A DNA stretch of 62,608 nucleotides from an uncultured Duodenibacillus sp. (GTDB taxonomy: Bacteria; Pseudomonadota; Gammaproteobacteria; Burkholderiales; Burkholderiaceae_F). A program made the translations under genes and the position numbers. The notes beneath the pieces are model-generated. The model saw nothing but the letters and a program-made list of their open reading frames with translations, was not told where the DNA came from and did not search any database. The stretch covers positions 1 to 62,608 of the forward strand of contig CALXKM010000007.1 of assembly GCA_944388865.1 (NCBI GenBank), written 5' to 3'. Below are positions 29,793-38,798 of this stretch, piece after piece; the first letter of the stretch is position 1, and each line of letters begins with the position of its first letter.

Positions 29793-30488
29793 TCAAACGA
29801 GCTTGAATTCAATCGTTCCGACGCCAGAACAACCTGCGCGTACCACATCGCCCTTTTCAATTTTTGATACGCCTGCTGGACTTCCGGTAAAGATCAGATC
29901 GCCGGGCTGCAGCGTCCAGTAACGCGAAATTTCTGAAATCACCTCATCGATCGACCAAATCATGTCGGAGGTCAATCCCTTTTGCTTTTCCTGATTGTTG
30001 ACGTAAAGCCACAGCTCTGCATTATTCATGTCAGGAGCCTCAGCAGCCGGTTTGATAAATGAAATCGGCGCCGACTGATCAAACCCTTTGGCCGTCGTCC
30101 ATGGACGGCGCATTTCCTTGGCTGCGGCTTGCAGGTCGCGGCGCGTGAGATCTACGCCTACAGCCCACCCCCAGACGCACGCGCGCGCCTGCTCAACCGC
30201 AATATTCTTTGCCGTTTTTCCGATGGCAATCACCAGTTCGACTTCATGCTGCAGATTTTCGGTCATCGGCGGAAAATCAACCTCGGCCGTCTTTTTGGGA
30301 TTAATCGGCACCACGGCGTCAGCCGGTTTGGCAAAAAAGCAAGGCGTGCCTCTGCCCGATCCGCCCATCTCACGATCGTGTTCAGCATAGTTGCGGCCCA
30401 CGCAGTAAATGCGGTGAACCGGGAAAAGCACATCCGGCGATCCTGCCACCGGTACAACGCTTTGCGCGCTAGGAGCAAAGGCAAACAT
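29793..30488 (-). CDS. Fumarylacetoacetate hydrolase family protein
   Basis: A 231-residue single-domain FAH-fold protein. Family members are metal-dependent hydrolases, isomerases or decarboxylases (acylpyruvase, HpcE and oxaloacetate tautomerase types). Metal ligands are visible in HEVELVIAIG (E-x-E) and the downstream Asp in GVDLTRRD. The N-terminal core begins VHRIYCVGRNYAEHDREMG, and PGDLIFTGSPAGVS is near the C-terminus. It is close in size and motifs to YcgM-type acylpyruvases. I start at 30488, preceded by GGAG. The pssA terminator lies only 15 nt upstream, so it likely has little promoter space. Confidence 0.9.
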   Translation of the reverse strand: MFAFAPSAQSVVPVAGSPDVLFPVHRIYCVGRNYAEHDREMGGSGRGTPCFFAKPADAVVPINPKKTAEVDFPPMTENLQHEVELVIAIGKTAKNIAVEQARACVWGWAVGVDLTRRDLQAAAKEMRRPWTTAKGFDQSAPISFIKPAAEAPDMNNAELWLYVNNQEKQKGLTSDMIWSIDEVISEISRYWTLQPGDLIFTGSPAGVSKIEKGDVVRAGCSGVGTIEFKLV

Positions 30489-30502
30489 TTTTTCGTCGTC
30501 TC

Positions 30503-30549
30503 CAAAAAACAAGCGGCAGACCGTGGTTTGTTGCCATTGAGTCTGCCGC
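30503..30549 (-). terminator. Rho-independent terminator of pssA
   Basis: On the minus strand GCGGCAGAC and GTCTGCCGC pair perfectly around a 19-nt loop, followed by TTGTTTTTT. It lies between pssA and the FAA-hydrolase-family start and ends 14 nt before that ATG, so the downstream gene depends on readthrough or an internal promoter. Confidence 0.88.
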
Positions 30550-30574
30550 AAATCATAAAAATAAAACCACTCTC

Positions 30575-31504
30575 TTAGACGTCAGTCTGACCAGACGGCT
30601 TGTCTTCGTCCTTGGCCGTCTGCTCGGCTCCTTCTGCGGGCTTGACGCTTTGCACCTTTTCCACAGAAGCGCTCACAGGCTCAGGAAGCTTGACGCTGCC
30701 CGGAATCACCGGGTTGGGCTTGTCTGCCATGAAGAGATAAAGCTGATAGACATAGCCGCTTAGGGCATACAAGCAAAAGAGAACAAAGATAGCAAGCGAG
30801 GGGTTGCTCGAAACGAGAATAAAGACGATCGAGCCCGCAACCATTGCCCAAAACGGAACATTCTTCAACCCCACCTTGGACTTGCCCGAGAAAAAGGGCG
30901 CGTTGCAAACCATGGTGAGTCCCGAATAAAGCGTCAATACGAAGGCAATCTCAGGAAGATTAGCCAACACGCATGGCGGCATCTTGTTGTCAACCACCAG
31001 CCAGACGAAGCCTGCCAGAAGCGCTGCGGCCGCAGGACTAGGCAGACCCTGGAAAAACCGTTTGTCCACAACGCCAATATTGCAGTTAAAGCGAGCCAGA
31101 CGCACGCCTGCGCACAGACAGTAGATAAAAGCTGCTGCCCAACCCAAGGCACCGAGATGCCACAAGCAGAACTTATACATCACAAGCGCGGGCGCAACGC
31201 CAAATGCCGTCATATCGGCAATCGAATCGAATTGTTCGCCGAACTGACTCTGAGTGTGCGTCAGACGCGCCACGCGACCATCCATGCCGTCAAAAACCAT
31301 CGACAGAAGAATCATCAGCGCAGCAAACCCAAAGCGCTGATCCATGGAATGAACGATGGCAAGAAAGGCGCAAAAAAGCGAGGCCGTCGTAAAAAGGTTT
31401 GGAAGCACGAACAGACCGTGCGTACGCACAGTGTCGATCTTGCGGCGACCAACTTCAATCATGCGCTGCCGTGCCGGGCGGCGTCGGGTACGAGGCTTGA
31501 CCAT
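30575..31504 (-). CDS. pssA: CDP-diacylglycerol-serine O-phosphatidyltransferase
   Basis: PssA makes phosphatidylserine from CDP-diacylglycerol and serine at the inner membrane. The CDP-alcohol phosphotransferase signature is complete: DGMDGRVAR followed by FGEQFDSIAD, supplying the four catalytic Asp residues. The 309-residue protein has about eight membrane segments and a charged C-terminal tail (residues about 265-309) longer than usual. I start at 31504, after AGAGGAG. Psd, the next enzyme in the pathway, lies directly upstream, so the pair makes phosphatidylethanolamine, though a terminator stands between them. Confidence 0.95.
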   Translation of the reverse strand: MVKPRTRRRPARQRMIEVGRRKIDTVRTHGLFVLPNLFTTASLFCAFLAIVHSMDQRFGFAALMILLSMVFDGMDGRVARLTHTQSQFGEQFDSIADMTAFGVAPALVMYKFCLWHLGALGWAAAFIYCLCAGVRLARFNCNIGVVDKRFFQGLPSPAAAALLAGFVWLVVDNKMPPCVLANLPEIAFVLTLYSGLTMVCNAPFFSGKSKVGLKNVPFWAMVAGSIVFILVSSNPSLAIFVLFCLYALSGYVYQLYLFMADKPNPVIPGSVKLPEPVSASVEKVQSVKPAEGAEQTAKDEDKPSGQTDV

Positions 31505-31538
31505 GGTGGCTTGCTCCTCTTTTTGTATTTTATTTGGC

Positions 31539-31574
31539 AAAAAAACCAATGGGTCCGCAGGCTTGCGCGGACCC
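31539..31574 (-). terminator. Terminator between psd and pssA
   Basis: On the minus strand GGGTCCGC and GCGGACCC pair around an 8-nt loop, followed by ATTGG and a T-run. It lies about 20 nt after psd and 35 nt before the pssA ATG, so it probably lowers pssA expression from the psd transcript. Confidence 0.85.
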
Positions 31575-31594
31575 TTCTAAAAATAGGCTTGCTC

Positions 31595-32251
31595 TTAGGA
31601 AGCCTGCGGCAAACGAGCGATCACGGTTTCAACACCAGTCGTCTTTTCGCCAATCGTCACAGTAATTTCCGCATGCAGCGGAAGATACACGTCAACACGA
31701 GAACCAAAGCGAATGAAGCCGTAGCGCTCGCCGCGCTCAATCTCTTCGCCAATGAGCTTGTAGCAAAGGATGCGACGCGCCACAAGACCAGCAATCTGGA
31801 CAAAACAGACCTTGTCGCCGCCTTTGGTCACAACCGTCACGGCATTTCGCTCATTGAGTTCAGATGCCTTCTCAAGCGAAGCATTAAGAAATTTTCCGGG
31901 AAAATATTCAACCTTTTCGATGCGGCCGGAAACAGGCGCCTTCTGGCTATGCACATTGAAGATGTTCATAAAAATTGAGATCATCTTCGTTTGCTCGCCC
32001 GTATAGGGGCAAACCGTCTCTTCAATCTTGATGACGCGTCCGTCAACAGGAGCCACGACGGCATCTTCGTCGCGCGTCATTTCGCGTGCCGGATCGCGAA
32101 AAAACTGCGCCACAATGATGAACAAAACCCAAAACACAAAAGCAATCAGTCCGCCCGCAAAAATCTGCATGACAACAGCCAGCAGAAAAGCAATAGCCAT
32201 AAAGGGCCAGCCTTCACGAGCAAAGAAAGGATGAGGATAAATGCGGTTCAA
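31595..32251 (-). CDS. psd: Phosphatidylserine decarboxylase
   Basis: Psd converts phosphatidylserine to phosphatidylethanolamine. This is the short form (218 residues) with two N-terminal membrane segments (about 17-50) and the catalytic domain (NIFNVHSQKAPVSGRIEKV). The self-cleavage site that creates the pyruvoyl group is the GS in RFGSRVDVYLP near residue 183, so processing should release a small alpha chain. It lies upstream of pssA on the same strand. Confidence 0.95.
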   Translation of the reverse strand: MNRIYPHPFFAREGWPFMAIAFLLAVVMQIFAGGLIAFVFWVLFIIVAQFFRDPAREMTRDEDAVVAPVDGRVIKIEETVCPYTGEQTKMISIFMNIFNVHSQKAPVSGRIEKVEYFPGKFLNASLEKASELNERNAVTVVTKGGDKVCFVQIAGLVARRILCYKLIGEEIERGERYGFIRFGSRVDVYLPLHAEITVTIGEKTTGVETVIARLPQAS

Positions 32252-32302
32252 GGCTCAGACTCCTAAGCGTATAAAAATTTCAATACCTTTTGCGCTGCCG
32301 TC

Positions 32303-32524
32303 TTACATGCGGCGCTCGAGATGATGCCGGATCGTATCAAGCGCTTCAATAAGGCGCACATCCTGCGGATAATTCTTCTTGACGTACTCAATTGCCCAGT
32401 GCGTCTTTTCCCAAGCACGACGATTAGCCGACAATTCGCCGCGCAGCACTTCGGCTGCGTGCTCCAGATCAGCTGGCTTGATGTCTAAAAAGTTCACATC
32501 TGTTTCATCCTGACGCAAAGTCAT
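32303..32524 (-). CDS. Small protein of unknown function
   Basis: A 73-residue soluble, charged, probably all-helical protein (MTLRQDETDV at the start; YVKKNYPQDVRLIEALD in the middle). I do not recognise a family. Support for it being real: AGGGG at good distance before the ATG, and a neat slot 50 bp upstream of psd on the same strand. No membrane segment or signal peptide is present. Confidence 0.6.
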   Translation of the reverse strand: MTLRQDETDVNFLDIKPADLEHAAEVLRGELSANRRAWEKTHWAIEYVKKNYPQDVRLIEALDTIRHHLERRM

Positions 32525-32674
32525 CGCTTAACCCCTAAATCTGCTAAACGCCTGTCAAAGCAAAGGAGGCGAACGCTTCTTCAAAAATCGTTCGTTTGAA
32601 AAGTTTCTCCGCCGGCAAGGCGTCTGCTGTGTTTTTACGCATTCGTTTAATTATAGCGAGGGCCTGCTGTCGGC

Positions 32675-33190
32675 TTAATCGGCTTGCTCATCAATTATCT
32701 TGTCGGCAAACCCAAGAAACCCCGGCACCACGACATCGTCATTTCCTGTTGCTTCACCTTCGGCGGCCGCCACATCGAGCACCTTGACGTCAAATCTCAG
32801 CGTCCAGCCGGCAAGCGGGTGATTGGCGTCCATCACTGCCGTTCCCTGCGCTACGTCAGTGACGCGATATTTGCGCCCATCATCAGCCAGCCCCGGAACG
32901 TGATCAAACACAAGTCCCGGAACAATAAGCTCTGGATCGCCCAATTTTTCAACCGGCACGATGAAAATTGCTTCAGGATCAAATTCCCCGAAGCTGTCTT
33001 CAGGCTCAAGCGTCACGCTCACGCTGTCGCCCTTTTTCTTGCCTTCGAGCGCTTTTTCAATGCCGGGGAATATATCGGCATGGCCGTGCAGATACGTCAC
33101 GCCTTCGCGGTCAGTTTCTTCGAGCAGATTTCCCTGCAAGTCATACATCGCCACACTGATCGTGACGAGAGCGTCTTTTTTAATTTCCAT
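32675..33190 (-). CDS. FKBP-type peptidyl-prolyl isomerase, SlyD-like
   Basis: A 171-residue cytosolic prolyl isomerase with SlyD architecture: an FKBP core (MEIKKDALVTISVAMYDLQG, then TYLHGHADIFPGIEKAL) interrupted by an IF chaperone domain (DSFGEFDPEAIFIVPVEKL). The His-rich nickel tail of E. coli SlyD is absent, so metallochaperone activity is doubtful. Several starts are possible (33205 and a TTG at 33247); I prefer 33190 because it gives the family-typical N-terminus, although no strong ribosome-binding site is seen. Confidence 0.88.
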   Translation of the reverse strand: MEIKKDALVTISVAMYDLQGNLLEETDREGVTYLHGHADIFPGIEKALEGKKKGDSVSVTLEPEDSFGEFDPEAIFIVPVEKLGDPELIVPGLVFDHVPGLADDGRKYRVTDVAQGTAVMDANHPLAGWTLRFDVKVLDVAAAEGEATGNDDVVVPGFLGFADKIIDEQAD

Positions 33191-33243
33191 TTTTGTTTTG
33201 CACATCGGTTCGAGAACCGGTTGATCAAGTAGGAGCTTTGCGC

Positions 33244-33762
33244 TCAAAGCGAATTCGGTGCTCGAGCTTCCGTACTCAGAATTTTTGCTTTTTCGCGATC
33301 GAACTCTTCGCGCGTAATAAGTCCTTTTTCGAGCATCCGCTCAAGTTCGGCAAGAGCCGATACCGCCGTCAAAGGAGTCTGCTCAAACGAGGCTTGGACA
33401 TTGTCTGGATTGGGACCATAGCGGTTGGCGCCCTCGGCGCCGGACAAGCATCCCAAAATAAAGCCAAAAAGAAAGCCCACCAACGGAATAAAGCTTACAA
33501 GCGCCCACAAACCGCTTCGTCCGATGTCATGCAGTCTGCGAACCAATGCAGAAAAATAGAGCACCGAACACAGCACCAGATACACGTAGAGCACGACGAG
33601 AGATTGATCCGGATACAGAAGGATCACATCTTCAATCACTTCGTAGACCGTCAGCGGCAGCACGCTTGAAAAAAAGAAATACGCGAAAATCGCCAACCAG
33701 TACGTACGTCTGGGAATTCGACCTGAAAAACTCGGTACCAGAGCATCAGAAATAGCGCTCAT
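33244..33762 (-). CDS. DUF805 membrane protein with C-terminal SHOCT segment
   Basis: A 172-residue protein of the DUF805 family, function unknown. Features: FSGRIPRRTYW at the start, about three or four membrane segments, the family hallmark RRLHDIGRSG, and GANRYGPNP after the last segment. A short helical SHOCT-like tail follows (LERMLEKGLITREEFD), a domain often found in oligomerising or membrane-associated bacterial proteins. It is transcribed from the bamC side towards the FKBP gene. Confidence 0.88.
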   Translation of the reverse strand: MSAISDALVPSFSGRIPRRTYWLAIFAYFFFSSVLPLTVYEVIEDVILLYPDQSLVVLYVYLVLCSVLYFSALVRRLHDIGRSGLWALVSFIPLVGFLFGFILGCLSGAEGANRYGPNPDNVQASFEQTPLTAVSALAELERMLEKGLITREEFDREKAKILSTEARAPNSL

Positions 33763-33791
33763 CGACCATCACCACTTGTTCTTGCTTTGAT

Positions 33792-33826
33792 AAAAACGGG
33801 CCGCAGACAAATGAGCCTGCTGCCCG
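33792..33826 (-). terminator. Rho-independent terminator of bamC
   Basis: On the minus strand CGGGC-GCAG pairs with CTGC-GCCCG (one mismatch in the stem) around a short loop, followed by TTTTTA. It lies about 55 nt past the bamC stop. Confidence 0.85.
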
Positions 33827-33880
33827 CTGCGAGAAAATAGTCTTGTGCGAGTGCCTGCAGGCGGCCGCACCGACGTTTAT

Positions 33881-35038
33881 TTACCGCGTCTGCTCGCCGA
33901 TCAGCGTAATGATGCGCGGAGCGACCCCCGTCTCATCAGCACGTCCCTCGGCAGAAAGCACCGTCACGCGCGTCTTATCTCCCTCGGGGGTCAGACGTAG
34001 TCGATACTCAACGGGATCGATTGCCTTGGCCTTAGAGAAGAGATTGGTGAAGAAGCCCTGCTCGGACTTCATCTTGGCCTCGTAGTCGGGGTCAAGATAG
34101 CGGATCATGAAGATGCCCCGGCTGCGGTCGCGATCGGCCACTTCAAAGCCTGCACGATCCAGCGCCACGCCCACGCGGCGCCATGCACGATCAAAGGGCT
34201 CGCTGATGAGCACCGCCTCCGGCTCGCCCTGGGCGTTGTTGAGGACTTCGCTCATGGGCTTGTACTTGACGGCTTCAAGCTCATCGAGCTGCTGCTGTTC
34301 GGCGGGCTTGGCTGCAGGGTTGAATTCCTGCTCGAGCTTTTGCGCAAGCTTGGTGAGCATCACAGCCTCAAGCTCGGGATCCGAAGGACCAGGCTGCCAA
34401 ATCGTCGTGTCCTCCTGTCGGCCCTTGAGCACTTCAACCATCTGGCGGTGCGTAATGTAGATGTTGGTCGTGCCGTCATCGGCACGCTCCATGCGTGCTC
34501 GGTACTGATCACGCGTGCCCGTGTCATAGACAAAGTCAATTGCCTTGCCGAGCGTTGCGCGAATAATGTCCTTGGGAAGATTGGCCTTGTTTTCGGCCCA
34601 CTCAGTCTGCATCACGCCCGTGGAAGCATCCTGACTCTTGACGATGAGGCCGACCGAAGCCCAGAAATCCTGCAAAAGCGGCCAGACCCTGTCGGGCGAT
34701 GCTTCCACGTGCACGTAGCGCACGGAACCATCGCGCACAACCTTGGCCATCTGCGTCTCGGGAAGAACCAAGGCAGGCGCCTCTCCGCGGGCCTCAGCCT
34801 GCATCTGCGCCTTTGCCGCTTCTGCGTTGGCGCTCACAATCTGGGGACGGGAAGGAATGTTGTAGCGATCGTTGCGATAGACCTGATCAAGATCTGGCGG
34901 AATCTCAAGCGGGGCACGAGAATTCGACGACTCGTACTGAACCTTTTCATTGGTAAAGTCGATGCCGAGAGTCGAGCAGCCCGCCAAAGCGGCAGCAACG
35001 GATGCCGCAGCAGCTGCACGCAATGCGTGTTTAACCAT
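33881..35038 (-). CDS. bamC: Outer membrane protein assembly factor BamC
   Basis: BamC (NlpB) is a lipoprotein of the beta-barrel assembly machine. The 385-residue protein has a signal peptide with a lipobox, LAGC, at C21. A disordered N-terminal section with PPDL follows (residues about 45-65), then two helix-grip domains (QMAKVVRDGSVRYVHVEASP and EAVLISEPFDRAWRRV). The slot directly downstream of dapA is conserved across many proteobacteria and supports the call. AGGA is ten bases before the ATG. Confidence 0.93.
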   Translation of the reverse strand: MVKHALRAAAAASVAAALAGCSTLGIDFTNEKVQYESSNSRAPLEIPPDLDQVYRNDRYNIPSRPQIVSANAEAAKAQMQAEARGEAPALVLPETQMAKVVRDGSVRYVHVEASPDRVWPLLQDFWASVGLIVKSQDASTGVMQTEWAENKANLPKDIIRATLGKAIDFVYDTGTRDQYRARMERADDGTTNIYITHRQMVEVLKGRQEDTTIWQPGPSDPELEAVMLTKLAQKLEQEFNPAAKPAEQQQLDELEAVKYKPMSEVLNNAQGEPEAVLISEPFDRAWRRVGVALDRAGFEVADRDRSRGIFMIRYLDPDYEAKMKSEQGFFTNLFSKAKAIDPVEYRLRLTPEGDKTRVTVLSAEGRADETGVAPRIITLIGEQTR

Positions 35039-35087
35039 TTAGTGTCAATCCTAAAATTCGTTTGCGCTTTGAGCGTAAAACACCTTC

Positions 35088-35138
35088 AAAAAAGGCGCGC
35101 GAAAACCTAAGCGACGCTAGTTTAGCAAAAGGTTTTCG
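35088..35138 (-). terminator. Candidate terminator between dapA and bamC
   Basis: On the minus strand CGAAAACCT and AGGTTTTCG form a perfect 9-bp stem with a 21-nt loop. A GC-rich spacer and then TTTTTT follow. The spacer before the T-run is longer than ideal, so this may instead be an mRNA-stabilising stem in the dapA-bamC transcript. Confidence 0.45.
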
Positions 35139-35227
35139 GCAATTTTGTCCTACTCACAACTTGATACACGGCAGTTGCATCGCAGAAACTGCAGCAATCG
35201 ATGCGAGCAGAGAATAGAAAATTGTCC

Positions 35228-36121
35228 TTAGAACTCCACGCCGGCTTCGCGCATCGCAGCCTCAACAACCGGCCTGTTGGCCTCCGAGAGCATCGTCAGC
35301 GGCAAACGAATGCCCGAGCGGATGATCCCCATGCGATAAAGCGCCCATTTGGGAGTCACCGGATTGGGCTCGCAAAAGAGCTTTTCGTGCAGCGGCATCA
35401 TGCGGTCATTGAGGGCGCGCGCGGCACTTGCATTGCCGGCCACAGCGGCGCTGGCCATTTCGTGCATCTCGCGCGGCAGCAAGTTGGCCGTCACGGAGAT
35501 CACGCCCGAGCCGCCCACCAGCATCAGCGCAAGCGCCGAATCGTCATTGCCCGAATACACTGCAAACTGCTTGTTGCCAAGCACTTTCGGCAAGCGGCGC
35601 AAGAGATCAATGCCGCGTGCAATATCTCCCGTGGCATCTTTGAGGCCAACGATGTTGTCAATGGCGGCAAGACGCAAGACCGTGTCGTTTTTAAGATCAG
35701 CCACGGTACGTCCGGGAACGTTGTAGAGAATGATCGGAATGTCAACCGCCTCGGCAATGGTCTTGAAGTGCTGATACAGTCCCTCCTGCGTGGGCTTGTT
35801 GTAGTAGGGCACAACCTGAAGCGAAGCATCCGCTCCGGCCTCTTTAGCCGCCTTTGTAAGCTCAATTGCCTCTGCCGTCGAATTGCCTCCAGTTCCGGCA
35901 ACAACCGGGATGCGGCCGGCAGCCGTTTTGACCGTAAAGGCAACGACTTCGTTGTGTTCCTCAACAGTAAGAGTCGGAGACTCGCCCGTTGTTCCAACCG
36001 TCACAATGCCGTCAGTACCGGCCTCTACATGCCACTCAATAAGGCGAGCGTAAGCTTCATAGTCAATTGAGCCGTCTTCGTGCATGGGCGTAACAAGCGC
36101 CACCAAAGAACCTTGAATCAT
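35228..36121 (-). CDS. dapA: 4-hydroxy-tetrahydrodipicolinate synthase
   Basis: DapA condenses pyruvate with aspartate semialdehyde at the branch point to lysine and DAP. The 297-residue TIM barrel shows [12 protein letters not shown], the Tyr motif YNVPGRT, and the Schiff-base Lys in [11 protein letters not shown] strong ribosome-binding site (GGGAGAGGGG) precedes the ATG. It follows accD by 26 bp and precedes bamC. With dapC-dapD-dapE at 16.6-19.9 kb, much of the succinylase DAP pathway is encoded in this window. Confidence 0.97.
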   Translation of the reverse strand: MIQGSLVALVTPMHEDGSIDYEAYARLIEWHVEAGTDGIVTVGTTGESPTLTVEEHNEVVAFTVKTAAGRIPVVAGTGGNSTAEAIELTKAAKEAGADASLQVVPYYNKPTQEGLYQHFKTIAEAVDIPIILYNVPGRTVADLKNDTVLRLAAIDNIVGLKDATGDIARGIDLLRRLPKVLGNKQFAVYSGNDDSALALMLVGGSGVISVTANLLPREMHEMASAAVAGNASAARALNDRMMPLHEKLFCEPNPVTPKWALYRMGIIRSGIRLPLTMLSEANRPVVEAAMREAGVEF

Positions 36122-36147
36122 TTCCCCTCTCCCTTAACAAAAAACTA

Positions 36148-37029
36148 TCAAAGCGACGGAGTCGGCTTATTGCACAAGAGCGCAACCAATTCTGAAACAA
36201 CCGAGCGCAAGTCGCGACGATCCACAATCATGTCGATGGCTCCCTTTTCGAGCAGCATCTCTGAGCGCTGAAAACCTTCAGGAAGCTTTTCGCGCACCGT
36301 CTGCTCAATTACGCGGGGACCGGCAAAGCCGATGAGAGCCTCGGGTTCGGCGATCACCACATCGCCCATGAACGCAAACGATGCCGATACGCCGCCCATG
36401 GTAGGATCGGTCAAAACCGAAACGTACGGAATGCGTGCACGTTCAAGAAGACTGACCGCGGCATTTGTCTTGGCCATCTGCATAAGAGACAGAAGCCCTT
36501 CCTGCATGCGGGCGCCGCCCGTACTTGTAAACGTCACAAAAGGAATTTGTTCCTTCAGAGAGCGCTCAACGCCCAAAACAAAACGCTCGCCCACGACGCT
36601 GCCCATTGAGCCGCCCATAAAGCCGAACTCGAAAGCAGCGGCCACAATCGGCTGACGGCGCAGCTCGCCTCTCATGACAACCAGTGCATCGCTCTCGTTG
36701 GTTGCATTTTTTGCTGCTTCAATGCGATCAGGGTAGCGCTTGGAATCCACAAACTGCAACGAGTCTACAGGCAAAATATCCGCACCGATTTCTTCATGCA
36801 CGCCCTTCCAGTCGAGAAAAGCCTGCAGACGGTCGCGCGCACTCAAACGCATGTGAAAGCCGCATTTGGGACAAACGCGCAGCGACTCCTGCAGCTCTTC
36901 CTTATACAGAACCTGATCGCAATGCGGACACTTCATCCAAAGACCGGCCGGTATCGGACTTTTTTTCTTGGGTTCTACGGAAGTTGTACGGGAAGAAATG
37001 CTGGGAATGATTCGTGTAAGCCAACTCAT
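36148..37029 (-). CDS. accD: Acetyl-CoA carboxylase carboxyltransferase subunit beta
   Basis: AccD pairs with AccA to carboxylate acetyl-CoA. The 293-residue protein has the N-terminal four-Cys zinc finger (C34, C37, C53, C56; CPHC and CPKC) and the crotonase-like core with [12 protein letters not shown] and [12 protein letters not shown] start at [10 protein letters not shown], 37029. The open frame continues 37 codons further but that leader is not family-like. No strong SD is visible. Leads into dapA. Confidence 0.96.
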   Translation of the reverse strand: MSWLTRIIPSISSRTTSVEPKKKSPIPAGLWMKCPHCDQVLYKEELQESLRVCPKCGFHMRLSARDRLQAFLDWKGVHEEIGADILPVDSLQFVDSKRYPDRIEAAKNATNESDALVVMRGELRRQPIVAAAFEFGFMGGSMGSVVGERFVLGVERSLKEQIPFVTFTSTGGARMQEGLLSLMQMAKTNAAVSLLERARIPYVSVLTDPTMGGVSASFAFMGDVVIAEPEALIGFAGPRVIEQTVREKLPEGFQRSEMLLEKGAIDMIVDRRDLRSVVSELVALLCNKPTPSL

Positions 37030-37265
37030 ATGCCATCTGTCTCTGAAAGAATCCAAAGGGCCGCACGAGCGTTCCTCTGGATCCGGAATACTTGAAAACG
37101 CCAATAGAAAGCCGCACACAAACAGCAAAGTCGTGCGCAAAACCTCCTGAATGTGCTGTCGGGAAGCCTAAACACCAAGGCAAGTGGGTATATTCTAACG
37201 GCGAAAAAGCCTGCCTTGCTTTCGCGTGCGCTCATCTGTTTTGCTGATAAGCGCCTCCGAGCCGA

Positions 37266-37994
37266 TCAATTCCTAATCGGCAAAAGCTTCCATAGTCGCT
37301 GAGGCAGCAAACGCCAGAAAAAGACAAGAAGCCTGTAGCGCCAGTCAATGATGACCGTTCGTTTTTTCTTGTCAATGGCCTCTACGATCTTTTGCGCTAC
37401 GAAGGAAGGCGACATCATCATCGGGTACTTTTTGCCGTCGTGCAAAAAGGCGGTATCGACAAAACCGGGCCGAACATCAGTAAAGGAAATGCAGCAGCCT
37501 CTGATATGCGAGAGCTGCTCGAGAGCGTCTAGATAGGTATTTTGAAATCGCTTGGACGCAGAATAGGCCGCCGCAGCGCCAAGTCCGCGAGTGCCTGCAA
37601 TGGAAGTAATGGCGCAAATATGCCCGCCGCCATGCTTGGCGAAATAGGAAAAGGCGGCATCAATCATGCGCACAAACCCCTCGACGTTGGTGGCGGTGGT
37701 GTCAAGCTCAATGGAGCCGTTGAGAATAACGTTTTGACATCCGATGCCCGAAGAATGAATGTACAAATCCATGCCTTCGAGTTCATCAATGAGCGCGGTA
37801 AGTTCTTCTGCGGCGATCTTGTCTCTGACATCAATCACGCGAATATGAACTCGATCGGGCGCAAGAGCTTTGAGCTTCTGAAGTTTTTCAAGCCGCCTGC
37901 CCGCAACGCCGAGTTCCCAGCCGTTTTTCAAAAGAATAAGTGCGGTCTCATACCCGATGCCGGACGTTGCTCCGACGATGACTGCCTTGCTCAT
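37266..37994 (-). CDS. Short-chain dehydrogenase/reductase family protein
   Basis: A 242-residue classical SDR with the NAD(P) motif GATSGIG (residues 8-14), a GRR arginine pair at the end of the second beta strand suggesting NADPH preference, and the catalytic tetrad Ser in SIAG with YSASK (Tyr/Lys). A hydrophobic, basic C-terminal tail (residues about 215-242, RLLVFFWRLLPQ) suggests membrane association, as in some lipid-modifying SDRs. Substrate unknown. GGAG precedes the ATG at 37994. Confidence 0.88.
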   Translation of the reverse strand: MSKAVIVGATSGIGYETALILLKNGWELGVAGRRLEKLQKLKALAPDRVHIRVIDVRDKIAAEELTALIDELEGMDLYIHSSGIGCQNVILNGSIELDTTATNVEGFVRMIDAAFSYFAKHGGGHICAITSIAGTRGLGAAAAYSASKRFQNTYLDALEQLSHIRGCCISFTDVRPGFVDTAFLHDGKKYPMMMSPSFVAQKIVEAIDKKKRTVIIDWRYRLLVFFWRLLPQRLWKLLPIRN

Positions 37995-38189
37995 GCCCAA
38001 TTGTTCTCCAAAAAAATCCTGCGAAAAGATTTTGCAACAGTTTCCGAGCAAAAAGATGCACAATAGGAAATTCTTTCGAAGTCATGAAGAAATAAGCCGC
38101 CGCAGCGCCTATCTTCGGTGCAAGACAAAAAGGAACAAACAAAGTTCTCTGAAATTGCTCGAGGCAGCAGCTTGATGCTTTTGCCTGCG

Positions 38190-38220
38190 AAAACGGGGAC
38201 TTGCTCTGGGCAAGTCCCCG
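38190..38220 (-). terminator. Rho-independent terminator of the dps-like gene
   Basis: On the minus strand CGGGGACTTGC and GCAAGTCCCCG pair perfectly around a 5-nt loop, followed by TTTT. It lies 30 nt past the stop codon. Confidence 0.92.
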
Positions 38221-38249
38221 CTCATTCTTACGCTTTTTTCAAGCCGGCA

Positions 38250-38744
38250 TTACTTGGCGCAGCAACGCTTCTGCATGGCCTTCAGGAACCAAATATTCTT
38301 GGCGTACTTGGCAAGATAATCCTCAAACTGAGAAACCAGCAGGTAGTCGCCGTATTCGTCGGCGCCGTTGCGGATTTCCTGAGCCAGAGCCTGCATCTTG
38401 AGCATGTCTTCGAGCAGAATGTCAACCACTTCATGCACCGGGAAATCACGAGCATCGAGCTCTTCAATCGTGGCAAGTTCAAGATACTCGGTCAGACGCA
38501 CCGGCGGGAACTTGTCTCGCATCTTGCAGGCTTCGGCAACGGCATCGAACTGCTCATTTACCTCATCGTAGAGGCTCTCGGTAAATTCATGAACCTGAAT
38601 AAAGGCGCCGCCCACAACATTCCAGTGCAGATTGTGAAGCTTGGCGTTCCACACCGCGAGATTGGCGAGATAGACCTTGAAGGGACACACAGCAGACTTC
38701 ATTTCACATGCGCCGACAGCGGCATTCTTTTCACAGCAGGACAT
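38250..38744 (-). CDS. dps: Dps-family ferritin-like protein with Cys-rich ends
   Basis: A 164-residue four-helix protein. The Dps core is clear: WNAKLHNLHWNVVGGAF with the ferroxidase His, then HEFTESLYDEVNEQFD with the acidic ligands. Dps proteins form dodecamers that oxidise and store iron and can protect DNA. Unusually there are cysteines near both termini: C3, C4, C13 and C20, and a CC pair at 161-162. A strong GAGGAG ribosome-binding site fixes the start at 38744. The upstream region has two OxyR-type palindromes. Confidence 0.88.
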   Translation of the reverse strand: MSCCEKNAAVGACEMKSAVCPFKVYLANLAVWNAKLHNLHWNVVGGAFIQVHEFTESLYDEVNEQFDAVAEACKMRDKFPPVRLTEYLELATIEELDARDFPVHEVVDILLEDMLKMQALAQEIRNGADEYGDYLLVSQFEDYLAKYAKNIWFLKAMQKRCCAK

Positions 38745-38768
38745 AACGTTCTCCTCAAAAAAATTGTT

Positions 38769-38786
38769 GATCAAAACCATTTGATC
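38769..38786 (-). other. Hairpin in the dps leader
   Basis: GATCAAA and TTTGATC form a perfect 7-bp inverted repeat with a 4-nt spacer, between the predicted transcription start and the ribosome-binding site. It could be an mRNA hairpin or a second operator. The half-site order is opposite to an FNR box. Confidence 0.45.
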
Positions 38787-38798
38787 TTGTTGTGAGTA

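Noticed and set aside
38769-38786. FNR box in the dps leader
   Set aside because: The half-sites are in the order GATCAAA ... TTTGATC, the inverse of TTGAT-N4-ATCAA, and lie downstream of the predicted start site.
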